A DNA stretch of 64,000 nucleotides from Adineta steineri (GCA_905250115.1 CAJNOI010000093.1:205876-269875), one strand, 5' to 3'. Shown: positions 11,903-24,180, counted from the stretch's first letter. A program made the numbers and translations. Notes: generated from the letters alone by a model not told the origin.

Positions 11903-12197
11903 TCTGTGTTATAAATAGTACTGATTGATTGATGAATACGAGAGATCCATTGAAATAATATTGAATAATAATTGAATTATTATTCAAATAGAATAATTGA
12001 CAAGTTTGATTGGTCGAAAAATAATTTAATGCAGATAATAATGCATTTGATTTCATCATTTCACATATACATTCATTCTGTGTTATATTAAAAAATGATT
12101 GATTAGCATTACTAATGATGATATTATTGTTTATTATCCCAATAGGAATTAAATCAGCAGTAGAAAATATTGAGAAAATAAAAACAAACCAAAACAT
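11903..12197 (-). CDS. secreted Cys-containing (PAN/apple-like) first exon
   Basis: The frame starts with a hydrophobic signal peptide (MFWFVFIFSIFSTADLIP). A segment with several N-x-S/T sites follows, with a CIC motif, ALNYF, a further Cys (NQTCQLFY) and aromatic strands. This is a spacing I associate with the apple/PAN-like heads of bdelloid surface proteins (recognition moderate). The exon ends at a strong donor (GTAAGT, 11902-11897) in phase 1. The next exon is not certain: 11760-11610 on the minus strand is phase-compatible, or the gene could continue through the Ser/Thr-rich stretch to the kelch exon. It has no plus-strand competitor. Treat it as the 5' part of a secreted or membrane protein gene. 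Confidence 0.5.
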
Positions 12198-13844
12198 GAT
12201 TTTTTTTCTTTTATGGTGTAAAGCAAAACTGTCCTCTGTACTCTTTTTTTTAGAACTACTACACTGTTGTTTTTTTTTACTTTTGTAATTAATTACTACA
12301 GAGAAAAATACAATGAATCGTTTCTATGATAAAAAAATATTGTTGCATATATTCTAGCTGTATAAACTGCCTGTAGTAGTTATTGTAAAAAGAAAAAAAT
12401 ATTCTTATTTTCATTAGCCATTAACAAAATCAAACTCATAAACGTTATATCTGCAGAATGAAGAAAAAAGTAACAGTTTTTTTTCAAACATCAAGCTTTT
12501 ATTTGATTAAATTGTTATTTAGCGTACGTCATCCAATATCATAAAAGAAGGAAAAACCATTTGGTAATCACAAAAAAAGTCCGATTATTTCTTCTTTCCA
12601 TAAAAAATCATCTCTTCAAAATGAATACGATCACGTGATGATTGTTTAAAACGACAAGAAACTATTGTCTTTGTTTTTCAAAATATTTCGAATTGTTCGA
12701 AAAGGAGATTATATTGATTTTAATAAACATAAGAAAGTGATATTTACTAACAATTGTTCTACTCTTGAACATTTTCAAATTCATTCATGAATCAAAAACT
12801 AACATATAATAAAGAAAATTGACACGCGGAATATCTCTTTCGTTGAGTATATATTTTTTGATGAGAGTCACAATCATGCCATGATGACAAATACTACGGA
12901 TATATATATTATTTATGTATCACTCACACCTCCAAATCGCCATTGTATATGCTGAACTAATCGAGTGCTATTGATAAATAATCTCTGTTGTCATTCAGGG
13001 TATTCAGTACAGTTGTGAAAGATGACAATGATGAGAAAACTCTAGTCATTGAAGTATGTATCTTCTGATGTGAGCCTTTTTTTCTCTCTGTTCGTCACTT
13101 AAAAATAGTAGTGATCAAATAATATAGAAAAATAGAGTTTCATTTTCTCTGTTATTTTATGTAGAAAGGAAACTAGATGTATAAACTAATACTTCTGGAT
13201 CGTTTTAAATAAATCATTACTAGTCGTATCATACACCATCAAAAGACTTGCTTTATAACGAACATCGACTTTATTTCGCAAGTCTTTTGAAGTATGGTGA
13301 TTGACCCTTTCGCGGTGATTCCATTTTGTTGTTTTTATCATTACATAGACGCCTCTCTTTTACGTCGAAACGAGATAATGACACGAATTTTCGTTCATGT
13401 GTATCAAAATAATTGAAGTTTTGAGTGGATAATCGATACAGAAGACAGCGGGAACTCACTGAGTGATATTAATTCTTTGAATGGTGGTTTTACTAGAATG
13501 CAATTTCAATTGATATTTAGAACAACAATCGTTAATGCCTATTTGATTTACAAGGAGAATTATGATAAATGTTATTCTCATGCTTGTTTCAACGAGAAAC
13601 ATCACGCTATGCAATAAAGAATTCAAACAATAGTGAGGCAGAGCGGATAATACCTTACGTGTAATCTCCCACCCAAGAAAAGAAGAAAAAAAGTCAACTT
13701 GAGTTGGATAGTTTGTTTCGAGATTCTGAATGCAAGAATAAGTGTTTGATTTATTTTTTTTTATAATTAAAAATAATTGATAAGAAAAAAAAAGAAAAGT
13801 TTAATTTTTCAAATGATTGAAAAAACAAATAAAAACGATTGAAT
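12198..13844. other. intergenic region with one decayed coding-like patch
   Basis: About 1.6 kb with no intact gene. The part near 13290-13510 resembles 36480-36690 and is listed separately. The rest is AT-rich with homopolymer runs. Confidence 0.55.
13290..13510 (+). pseudogene. decayed coding fragment related to 36480-36690
   Basis: On the plus strand, DSGNSLSDINSLNGGF is encoded near 13445-13490. It aligns with ENASSLNEVNSLDDSF near 36570-36617, and the nucleotide sequence upstream (gaagttttgagtggataa against gaagttttcagataactc) is also alike. An upstream in-frame stop shows that this copy is not functional as it stands. I do not recognise the family. Confidence 0.35.
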
Positions 13845-15246
13845 TCAGTCTTGTTTGATAACTTGTTCATGGTTTGTATCCAATTGAGAAATATAACGAT
13901 TTTTAATCATGATAAATATTTCCATTATGAAATAAAATATACAAACCATTATAACATAGAATTTGACTATTGTATAACAAATAAAACAATAAGAAAAAAA
14001 TAAAATAAATAAAGTTGAAAGTAATAAAGCTAAACGACGTTGAAATTGCACATTCAATTCTATTTGTTGATTATTGATTTTATTTGATAATGAATCAAAT
14101 TGATTTTTAATATAAAATCTAAATAAAAATAGAATTTTGAATTTAAAAAAAATAAATTATATTTCAGTTTTACTCTTTTAATCTATCTTCTTTTTCATCC
14201 CATCGTTTTAATAGCCATTCTTCAATTTGTTCATCTTCATTTGGTAAATCATTAATATTATAACGTTTTATATGAAAATGAACTACTTTTGGAATATAAC
14301 CTTTTAAAAATTCCGTTCCTTCGACTGCAAATTTCCCTTCATAACCAATTGTTATATCATCAACAGTATTAATAACATTATCTAAATATAAAAGAAGAAA
14401 ATAAAAAAAGAAATTTCTAATTTTTTACTTGTTCTCATTGTATGAATTAAATATGTAAAACCAGTTGTATGTGGATGAAGACAATATTCATATGGTCTAT
14501 TATATTTTGGTTGTTTTGAAGCATATAAATTACTTTTCATTTTAGATTTTTCAAATAAATTTGTTCCCTCAGGAAATATTAATAACTATAAAGAGAGAAA
14601 ATTTGTTTTGATTTAAATAAATGTAGATGTTAAAAATTACATACTGAAACTGGTGTTTGACATGATTTATAATATTCAATAAGATTTTTCATTTCTTCTT
14701 GATCTCTCTCCCATTTACGATTTAGAAAAAGAAACCCACCATGATTCAATCCCCAACCTAAACATTAATTCTTTGATAGAATAGAAGAAAAGAAAAGAAA
14801 TTTAATTTTACCAATTCCAGGAACACGTTTTAGTGAAGCTTTTAATGCAATTTTTAGTCGATTAAGAAGTTGAAATCGACTTTGTAACATCCATATATAC
14901 ATCCAATCAAATATTGTTCGATGATTTAATAAAATAATTGAACTATTTTTTTCTTTAATTAATTCATCACCAGTTATTATTATTTTTATTCCAAGAAAAT
15001 CTTCCAAAAGACACTTAAATATACAACGAAAAAAATTAATAAAAAAAAATTTTAATAAAAATCAATATTTACTGTTATCATTAAAAGAAAAGAACCTATT
15101 ACAAAAGAACATAAACGAAAATGTAATCGTCGATTTACAAATATAAATGGAATTGCTGGTGTAAAAGCAAAAATTATATAAAAACATGCATTGACTAAGA
15201 TTATTAAAATAAAAATAATGACTTTTATTGAATTAATTAAATTCAT
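13845..15246 (-). CDS. LCLAT1: lysocardiolipin acyltransferase 1-type acyltransferase, about 5 exons
   Basis: A PlsC-family acyltransferase of the AGPAT/LCLAT1 branch, which moves an acyl group from acyl-CoA to lysophospholipids in ER or mitochondria-associated membranes. Exon 1 (from 15246) encodes an N-terminal membrane anchor (MNLINSIKVIIFILIILVNA). The next exon has the NHR-x4-D box I motif (NHRTIFDWMYIW), then RLKIALKASLKRVPGIG. Later exons give GWGLNHGGFLFLNRKWERD and LLIFPEGTNLFEKSK (the FPEGT motif). After these come LHPHTTGFTYLIHTMR and VVHFHIKRYNINDLP with a KRWDEKEDRLK segment, as in LCLAT1. The C-terminal exon has two hydrophobic spans and ends NHEQVIKQD. The order and motifs match LCLAT1 throughout and I see no break. 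Intron sizes are about 50-60 bp. Confidence 0.88.
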
Positions 15247-15940
15247 TATATTAATACTAAAATATAGAAATAAAGAAATATATATATATGTTTATATGTC
15301 GTATACAAAAAAAATTGTTTTTTCATTTTTTTACCTAAACTGACGCTTTTTTTATCAACCAATCATATTTATTTTCTCATGATTGTCACAATCTTACTTT
15401 GAAAGATATATGGTTGACAAGATTCTATATAATTAACTAATTAAATTCATTTATCTACCTTTTTTTTTTAATTTTTTAACCGAAGAAGAAAATAAACTAA
15501 AGAGATTTTACAAATTTGTAATAACGTATTAAAATAAACGTATAAGTCTAATACGATTGTGTCATTTAGTTAAATAAGAGATAAATAAAAGGTGAGATGA
15601 TTCATTTCGATAGTCTAGAGAAATATAAAAGTAAAGAATAGACGTATACATTATATCGATTTACCTCTAGTTTTTTACTTTTTATTCAATGAATATTAAT
15701 AGGAATTATTAATCTGTAGTTTCGTATTTTCATAATTCATTATTTATTTAATATACCTATTTCAAATAATAAATCATACTTGAACAAAAACAATATGTTA
15801 TCAATATGGATTTTATCAATACTTACGAACTATTTACAAAAGAATGAAATTTTTCTAGTTTCATGTAGATCTCCTTATAAAATCGAAATAGACAAATATA
15901 TATCTTATAATAAATGAATTTATTTTTGAAAAATAAAAAT
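15247..15940. other. intergenic region, nothing seen
   Basis: AT-rich DNA between the 5' end of the acyltransferase gene and the 3' end of the PARP1 gene. No supported feature. Confidence 0.6.
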
Positions 15941-18900
15941 TTAATCACTGTAGTCAAATTCTACGCGTAAAAGATATTTTATTTTGATTTGATCCGTATT
16001 ATAAACAATATATTCATTATATAATAATGAACTCTGTGGAATATTTGCATTAATTCCATGACCCACTGGAATGAGAATACCATCATCCGTATAAATATGT
16101 TCTAAAACAAATTTATTAATAGAAAATAAAAAAAAATCTTAATAGATTCTTTTCTAACCTTTTGGATCTGGAATTGTTTGTCCACAACCTTTAGTTGATT
16201 GTTTATCTTGAGGTAATTTGTCAGCAGAAAGACTAGTTGCTTGATAACATTCATACATTTCCCCAAGAGCAACTTCACATAAAAGTAATAATCCTTCAGG
16301 TGATTCTCTTGTAGTAAAACAATAATTTGCTAAATGATTAATTTAACAAAAACAAAACTTATTATTGAATTAAAAAGATAATAAAATGAATTTACCACTC
16401 TTTGAAACCATATCAGCAAAATAGACACCTTTACCAAACATATAACCTGTCTAGAAGAAAGAAGATTTTTGATTTATTTATAATAAGATTTATTTTTATT
16501 AACCATAGGTGCTTCAGGTGGTGCAATACGTAATCCTTGACTAAGAATTCCAGCAAAATTTGTTGTTCTTGATCCATGCCATAATAATTGATGATTTTGA
16601 ATATTTTTCCATTTTTGAAAATTTTCTTCTTCATTTTCTCTTTTAATTTTAAATAAATTCTTTAATTTTAATTTATATTGTTTATGTGTTGATGCATGTG
16701 TATTATTCATATAATTAACAATTTGTTTAAATTCATCCGATATTGGATCAATAGGTTCAATAATAGATTTTAATTTTTTATAATGAATATCTAATGGATG
16801 TTCTTTTTCTTCATCAAAATTTGTTTTTAACATTGAATAAGCTATTTCAATTTCTAATAAATTATCAATCATTTCTGTTTTATTTTCAATTAAATCAATA
16901 TTATCAAGAATTATTGCTTTATTTAAACCAAAATCATGTGGAATAAGTGTATAAAATTGATTACTCGCATCAATAATAGATGTTTTTGTTGATGAACCAT
17001 TTGTTATTAATATTTGTAATTGAGTAAGAATTTGATAAGCTTTATTTAATTGATTTTTTGAAAGTTTACCTAATGGCATTTTAGTAAGATCAATATCAAA
17101 TGATAATAATGTTTGTTTCATTGTTTCAACATTAAAAATCAAACGAATTAAATCTTGTACTGATGGTGAAAGATTTGATTGAATTTTATAATTATTTTCA
17201 AGTGTCTTTTGTATTTGATCATTATTATTATTATTATGTTGTCCATAATCAATTTCTAATGGATAATATTTTTTAGCTACTTTTGTATATTTTCCTCGAT
17301 TTTTCCATTCATTTCCAGTTTTATCTAAGAATAATTCTTGAAAAGTATTAATAGCATCAGTTTCATCATCGAATTCCTCGATTTTTTTACTACCAAATGT
17401 AGTACCTGTTCGACCCTTGAAAAAAACAACAACAACAAATAATTCTTTTTTTTATCTAAAATAAAATAAACTTATCAAGCACGAAAAAGAAACCATTTTT
17501 CATTATTATCATCTTCAAGTAATTGAAGTTTGTAGTAACGATTAGTACCAAGTGTTATATCGACCCAAGCAAGTACTGCTGTAAATATATCACCAGTTTT
17601 ACTATCTTTTAATACATGACAAGTTTCTTCAAGTCCTAAATGAAATAAATATATGAAATCTATGCTATTGTTATTAGAAATTAACCTGAATCGGGATCTA
17701 CACCAGCACCATCTTTTAATTTCATAGTCATTTTATCTGGTAGAACTCTTTTTGATCGAACTAAAAACAAATCAAATAAATATTAGAAAGAATTTCAATT
17801 TTAATATTAACAATTCGATGATTTTCTTTTAATTTTTCTTGTTGAATGTGTTTGATGTTTTCGAATATGAGGTAAAATTCCCCAATTCGATAATTTTAAT
17901 TTTTCCATTACAATTGATGGTCGATCAGTAAGAATATCTTCTAAAAATTGTTCAGAAACTACATGTATATTGAAATTTTGTGCAATATCAAGTTTTTTAT
18001 CTCCTTTTTGTATTTGATCTATAAAATAATAAATAAATTGAATTATTAAAAAATAAATATTTAATTAACCTTGTGTACTAATAATTATATCAACTTTTTT
18101 ATTAATAGTTTTCATAATTGTTCCACCTAATTCTTTAATTTGTTTTCTTAAACTACGTTTTCGTTTAGATAAACGACCGATGAATGCAAGAGAATAACCA
18201 TTCAAAGGTAATTTACAATCATAATCAGGTCTAAAATAATATTTCACAATGTTAAAACGATTTTTAAAAATAAATTTACTCTGAAATCTCAACTGTTGTA
18301 TTGATCAATAATGGTTTCTTTATGATTTGTGTCATAATTCGATTACGTTTTGTATATGTATAATTCTCACTATAACGATAATATATACACAAAAAATTTT
18401 CTTGATGTTATATTTACAAAAATTCATATTTGTTTTTGATTTTATCGGGAATTTCAAATGGTTTTCTATTCGCTATTTGTGTTGAATAAGAACAATTTGT
18501 CCATTCCGTTAGATTTCCAGTACAACGATAATTTGTATAACTTAAAATTTAAGTGAAAAAGTTAATATTTTCAAATAAAATCTTGCTGCATATACTTAAA
18601 TATAAGATAACCATTACATTCTGGACAAGATTCAAGTGCACCAAAAGCCATACAATCAGCTACTGCTTCGATTAACTAGAACAAAAAAAATCAATTAGAT
18701 AATTTCTAGTAATAATTTGTTTACATTTGATCCTCCTGAAACTAATTTTTGTGAATTTAATTCTAATAATTCTTTTAATACTTCGTGAGGAATATCTTTT
18801 CGTAAAATATCTTTATAATTCCATAGAAGTTCATTTTGTTCCTAAGAGAAAAATTGTTATTGAGAAAATTATGAAATCTAAAATAACTTTTTTCAAACGT

Positions 18901-19742
18901 ATTTCTTCTTGTTCATCAAGAGATTCGATTGATTCATCTTCAATTTTTGATTGTTTCACATTTATTAATTCATTTTGTTTTTGTTCACGTTTACGCTTTC
19001 GACTTTTTGAATTAGTCGACGTACCAAATTTATCTTGTAATTTCATTTGATCTTCATCATTTAAATCAATAAATCCAGCAAATCTAAAAATAAAAATAAA
19101 ATATTATTTCAAAGAAAGTTTATTTAATCTCTAAAACAAACGATTGAGCAACACCAGAAAATCCAAGATCTTTTTTCATTTGATGAAAACATTGAAGATG
19201 ATACCAATCATCTGTTGGTCCATAACATCTTGCTCTTTTACTTGTATAATTTTTTTTTGATAAACGAAGTGTCTCTTTTCCAATTAATAATTCACAACCA
19301 TGACATTTACTTCGATTTGATTTAGCATATTCAATAGTAAATGAATCATTTGGAATATTACCATCTAATCAAATAAAGAGAATAGATTAAAAATTCTTAA
19401 CTATGAATTTACCTAACGGCATCGTAGAATTTTCTTGAATAATCTGACGAATTTTCTCTTGATCTTCCCAGCGTAAATCATCGAAACCTTTGATAATGTT
19501 TACATCAATTAATTTGACTTTGTTGAAAAAACAATTCATATGATACCATGTTGGAACCTAGAAATAAAATTATTTCTTTTTTTTAAAATCTATTCAAAAC
19601 AGACTCTGCCACCAAATTTTGATGAATAAACCATAATTGCAAATCGAAAAGTATCTTTATCGATTTTTGATGAACAACTTTTACATTTTGATCGATTCGA
19701 TTTTGCATATTCTACTCGAAATGAAGATTCAACTGTCGACAT
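15941..19742 (-). CDS. PARP1: poly(ADP-ribose) polymerase 1, multi-exon
   Basis: A nuclear DNA-break sensor that builds poly(ADP-ribose) from NAD+. The start at 19742 gives [20 protein letters not shown]. Domains in order: PARP zinc finger 1 (CKSC, later WYHMNC), zinc finger 2 (CHGC, later DDWYHLQCF), a basic Lys/Arg nuclear-localisation stretch ([10 protein letters not shown]), the PADR1/third zinc region ([19 protein letters not shown]), and a BRCT domain ([19 protein letters not shown]). A WGR domain follows ([20 protein letters not shown]), then the alpha-helical regulatory domain ([11 protein letters not shown]) and the ART catalytic domain. The H-Y-E triad is present: [23 protein letters not shown] and YNEYIVYN. 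The protein ends VEFDYSD, stop 15943-15941. All PARP1 domains are in the usual order, so it is probably a functional full-length enzyme. Expanded PARP sets fit the extreme DNA-repair capacity of bdelloids (inference). Confidence 0.93.
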
Positions 19743-20217
19743 ATTTTACTTTTTTCTTTCTAATAATGAAATTCTTCATTTGATAAACATACGACAATAT
19801 TAGCATCCTATGATGAAATTACACACAAGAAAAACAAAATATAAATATGTTAATAAATCATTTTACAGTTTACATTCAAACACCAATCATAAAGATATTG
19901 ATTAGTTAATCATTATGAAATTATTAAACTTTTAGATAATTCAATTAGATAAGAAAACAATCATGTTCTTCCCTTCAATGATACCTCATATATAGTCGTT
20001 CAATGCGACATCTGCCTTTGACGTTGGTAACTAAAACAATTACAATTACTTTTTTATTGTTCATCAGAATATTCAACCAGCTTTTAACATCTCAAAACAA
20101 TTCATCGTGAGAGAAAGAAAGACCAAATTTAACTAATAGTACTTTTTATATAAATTTCAAATATGAAATATTTTCATAGAAATACATAAATATTTATAGA
20201 AGAATACAAATTGAAAA
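19743..20217. other. short intergenic region
   Basis: About 475 bp between the PARP1 start and the PfkB-kinase stop. This includes the putative PARP1 promoter; no recognisable element was found. Confidence 0.5.
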
Positions 20218-21222
20218 TTAAAGAGAGTTCCATTGTTGCAAAATTTCTTGTTGTTGTTCTGCAGTTAAACGTGGTCCATGATTAGATACAACTGCTGCAG
20301 CTGCAAGACATGCCAATTTACCTACTGTCGGAAAATCTTTTCCTTGTGTAATACCAAACAGAAATGCTCCTGCAAACATATCACCTGCACCAGTCGTATC
20401 AATTGCATGTACTTTATATGGTTCAATAGCGTGCATTTGTATTCCATCATAAACTAGAGCACCATCAGCTCCGAATGTAATTGCGAATGTATGTGCTATC
20501 TTTTTTAAACTGTCAATAGCAATATCAATATTATCTGTTTCTGCCCAATTCAATGCTTCATATTGATTACAGAATAATAAATCGATAGGTTTCTTTAAAA
20601 TTTCTCGTAAACGATCACGAAAAGTTATCAAAATACCTGCATCAGAAAAACTCATTGCTATTTTTACATTGTTGAGTTGAGCAATATCACATATACGAAT
20701 AGCAGCATTAAATGTCGGTTGAGACATTATCATATACGCTTCAAAATAAACATAATCTGAAACACTAATAATTTCTGGTTTAATATCATTTTCGGATTGT
20801 GTTGCATTAACACCAAGAAATGAACAAAGAGTTCGTTCAGCATCTGGAGTAATCATTACTAAACATGTACCAGTCATATCTTTATCTTGATAATTATCTA
20901 AATTGTAATCAACACCTGCTTTTTTAAGATCATTCAAATAAAATCGACCATTATCATCATTGCCAACTTTACAAGAATAAAATGTTTGACCACCAAATTG
21001 ATTAATTGCAATAAGAGAATTAGCTGTAGAACCACCACTAGTTCTTTTCGCATATATCATATGATTAGTAAGATAATCAAGTAATTGTTTTCGTTGAGTT
21101 TCATTCACAAGTGTCATACGACCTTTTTCAATCTTCATCATTTCAAGATCATCATCAGTTACATCGATTTTTGTATCGACAAGTGCAGCACCGACACCAT
21201 ATACATGATAACGTTTTACCAT
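20218..21222 (-). CDS. PfkB/ribokinase-family sugar or nucleoside kinase, single exon, bacterial-like
   Basis: A 334-residue intact frame with both PfkB signatures. Near residues 60-90 it has TSGGSTANSLIAINQFGGQT followed by YSCKVGNDDNGRFYLNDL. The C-terminal DTTGAGDMFAGAFLFG carries the catalytic Asp and the anion-hole GAGD. The family phosphorylates sugars or nucleosides (adenosine, ribose or fructose type) with ATP in the cytosol. The strong NDDNGRFYLNDL and DTTGAGDMFAGAFL wording recalls the 'adenosine kinase' or PfkB proteins of gamma-proteobacteria more than animal ADK. The lack of introns, while the neighbouring housekeeping genes have many, supports an origin by transfer (inference). 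No frameshift or missing key residue is seen. The exact substrate cannot be told from sequence. Confidence 0.85.
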   Translation of the reverse strand: MVKRYHVYGVGAALVDTKIDVTDDDLEMMKIEKGRMTLVNETQRKQLLDYLTNHMIYAKRTSGGSTANSLIAINQFGGQTFYSCKVGNDDNGRFYLNDLKKAGVDYNLDNYQDKDMTGTCLVMITPDAERTLCSFLGVNATQSENDIKPEIISVSDYVYFEAYMIMSQPTFNAAIRICDIAQLNNVKIAMSFSDAGILITFRDRLREILKKPIDLLFCNQYEALNWAETDNIDIAIDSLKKIAHTFAITFGADGALVYDGIQMHAIEPYKVHAIDTTGAGDMFAGAFLFGITQGKDFPTVGKLACLAAAAVVSNHGPRLTAEQQQEILQQWNSL

Positions 21223-21978
21223 TTAAACTTTATTTTCTATAAATATAAACAAATCATTAATATGAAGTAAATTTTGTTTCTTAATTAACCAACGATCAGC
21301 TATTTCATATATCTCTTGTTGATAAAACTACATCAACTGGTTTCTTTCTATTCACCTAACATATTTCATATCTTTTGTTGACATACATTACCTTGTTATT
21401 GGTAGAGAAGAAGAAGAAAAAATGATTCGTTTTACCTCTCTTTTCTTTCATGGTAGGTCGATCTGCGCTGATACTTGCAAAATGTCTTCAGATAAGAATT
21501 GACTGACATGATATTTATTCTTATTTAAAATACCAATTACATTCATAACAAACATCACACAGTATTTCTTTATTTATATTTGACATAGAAACGACCGAGT
21601 TTTTAAACAATTAATAGATGTCATACTAGTTAAATCTATAAAAAAAATTCTTCCAACTTTGTCACACTTTAATATCTATAATTTGATTAGAAATTTGATA
21701 AATATGATGATTTCTGATAGAAAGAGTGTTAGTATACTGATGGTATTGCACTTTTTTATATTTGTTCTTATCTAAAATTGTATTGATTTCATACAAAACA
21801 TATACTTATATACCCCATTCATCAAAGAGAACAAAATAAGATAGGGATAAAGTATCTCATGGTATATGAAGTAAGAACAAACATCATTACATTCAGTTTA
21901 AATAAATATTCCATCTATCTTATATAAGTGAATCAGCAAGAAGAAAATCTTCCCTATATTTAATATAATAAGAAAAAT
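21223..21978. other. intergenic region, nothing seen
   Basis: AT-rich DNA upstream of the kinase and downstream of the pentapeptide-repeat gene. No supported feature. Confidence 0.55.
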
Positions 21979-23439
21979 CTATAAAATATTTTTAAAAATA
22001 TTGAATTTCATATCATCAATAAGACAATAAGGTTTTGTATAGTTAGAATTATTATTAATATTAGTGAATAGAGTTGAATTATTCATAATTGTACCAATAA
22101 ATACACTTATTTGTCGAGTATGAGGTAGAATACGTTCAGTTAAGTATTGATATTTAAAACTTGTTTGATTATAATTCGATTCTAAGTTGAAAATAAATAG
22201 AATTTTTATCTTTATTTACAAGAATGAAATAATCTACCAAGTATTTCTGTTTTAATTCCAATTAGATTTTCATCATAGAATCTAAGATAAATATTAGTTA
22301 TATCTTTTCGATGTTGAGAAAAAGGACAAGCTAAATATGCTGAAAGATTAAACCAAGCATTATCACTATCAATAAAAAGAGAACAATGTCGAACATTAAT
22401 ATCTTGAAAAGCTCGACTATTAAAAAATAATTTGAAATATGATTTTCCATCAATAGCGTCTGGAATTTGTTCACTCTCATTCGATTGTTCAACTGCATTA
22501 TATCCTGAACGTTGTAACCAATATTTCTAAAACGTTTGTTTTTTTTCCAAAAATAATCAAAAAATAAAAATTTACTTGATATTCAGTTTCAGCACTTCCA
22601 TCTTGTATTAATTGTGATGTACCAATAATACTAAATGTTCCATTTGGTAATCGAGTATTAAGAAAATAATTAACTCGACTAGCGTTATAACTAAATATGA
22701 TTTGACTATTGAATGTATCTGTATTTGTTAAATTAGCATTACGCATTGGTAATGACATATACATTTCAATTAGTTTTGAATTTGAAAAATCAATTCTTTC
22801 AGCATTATTTGCTTCTCCAATAAATTTTGCTTGACTTATATCAGCTGAAACAAATGATGAATATGACATTGAACAATTAATAAATTGAGCATTAATTAAT
22901 AATGCTTGATCAAAATTTGCATACCACATTCTACAGTGACTAAAAATAATATTTGAAGCTAAAATGCCCGATAAATAAATATTATCTAATTGACAATGAA
23001 ATGTTGATGAACGGATAAATTTTACTCCAGTTAAATCAGCACCATCCAAACGAAGACGTTCTTTTTCTGTTGTATTTCTATGAATAAATCCAATATCATA
23101 AAGAAATAAAATAATTGAACGTTTTCTTTGAATATCTAATTGTGAAAATGCATTTAATGTTTTTAAACGAATGATCTCTAAATTAATATTTCCATCTGAT
23201 TTATATTTCGTTATATCTTCAAGATATTTATCATAAATATTTTGTTGACGAATTTCATTCGCTTGTCTTTCATCTTGTAATCGATTATCTTTTGCTATTT
23301 GATTTTGTTGAATTGTATAAATAAGAGTAAATACACCTAATATTATTGGTAAACAAGCTGACATTAATAATTTTATACAATGAAAATACCATTTCCTATT
23401 TGAAATTAAATCATTTGATTTAACCTTAGACGATTTCAT
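21979..23439 (-). CDS. membrane-anchored pentapeptide-repeat protein, 3 exons
   Basis: The exons are 23439-22576, 22526-22238 and 22181-21979; together they make 451 codons plus a stop in frame. The N-terminus is basic, followed by one membrane span (LMSACLPIILGVFTLIY) and a charged helical region. Then come A(D/N)LxX pentapeptide repeats: LDGADLTGVKFI, ANFDQALLINAQFIN and ADISQAKFIGEANNAERIDF. These fold as a right-handed square beta-helix. Exons 2-3 add a mostly beta segment (SYFKLFFNSRAFQDINVR, WFNLSAYLACPF) that resembles the extracellular sandwich domains of bdelloid surface proteins. The function is unknown. Pentapeptide repeats are mainly bacterial and are rare in animals, so a transferred origin followed by intron gain is possible. 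The codon use looks like that of its neighbours. Confidence 0.75.
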
Positions 23440-23694
23440 ATTTACTCGAATGAAACATTTATTTTAATATTGTTTTTAAAAAATAATAAGAACAAAGAAA
23501 ATACATCGTTTTTTTTTAAATAGAACGTGCCCTTTTTTTCTTATTTGACTATTAATATTTGTAGAATTTGATTCTTTCCCGTAAATATTACTATCGACTA
23601 GAAAGATAAATTCCCTCGACTGAAAGGAGGGTTTTACGGAAAAAATGTGGGAAAAAAAACGAAAATGCGTTTGTGTGTATGTGTGTGCCAGGGC

Positions 23695-24180
23695 CAAAAG
23701 AACATCGAAAATTAATTTCTCGAAAAAGACATTTCTAGAGGTTTTTCGATACTGGGGAGTTCGAATCTGATGTCAGTGAGGTGACCATGGTAGTGGGGTG
23801 GGTGAGTTTGGGTGAGAGGTCAAAAGAACATCGAAAATTAATTTCTCAGAAAAGACATTTCTATAGGTATTTTGATACGGAGAGTTCGAATCTGAGGGCT
23901 ATTGGGTGATCGTCTGGACGGGTGGGTGGGTGTGGGTGAAAGGTCAAAAGAACATCGAAAATTTATTTTTCGAAAAAAACATTTCTAGAGGTTTTTCGAT
24001 ACGGGGTGTTCGAATCTGGAGTCTGTTGAGTGGCCATGATGGGATGGTGGGTGAGAGGTCAAAAGAACATCGAAGTCTATTTTCTCGAAAAAGACATTAC
24101 TAGAGGTTTTTCGATACGGGGAGTTCGCATCTTGAGGGTGTGGGTGTGGGTGAACGTTGAGGACCAACGGGAATCGACTT
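23695..24180. repeat. four tandem copies of a 115-126 bp repeat
   Basis: Copies start at 23695, 23821, 23945 and 24060. Each begins caaaagaacatcgaa and continues with gacattnctagaggtntttnga and a gttcgaatct block. The first three copies then end in a G-rich tract such as ggtgggtgggtgtgggtgaa. Periods are 126, 124 and 115 bp. The gttcgaatc block matches the tRNA B-box consensus in copies 1-3. Copy 4 has decayed there (gttcgcatc) and runs into a telomere-like tract. Confidence 0.9.
24128..24152 (+). repeat. telomere-like tract (GGGTGT)n with atcTTGAG flank
   Basis: catcttgagggtgtgggtg and onward. It shares the atcTTGAGGGTG flank with the tracts at 25828, 28822 (reverse), 36705 (reverse) and, with one change, 44198. 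Confidence 0.8.

Noticed and set aside
23695-24180. CRISPR-like regular repeat array
   Set aside because: The unit is about 125 bp with no short repeat and spacer pattern. It is a eukaryotic tandem repeat in a genome with spliceosomal introns.
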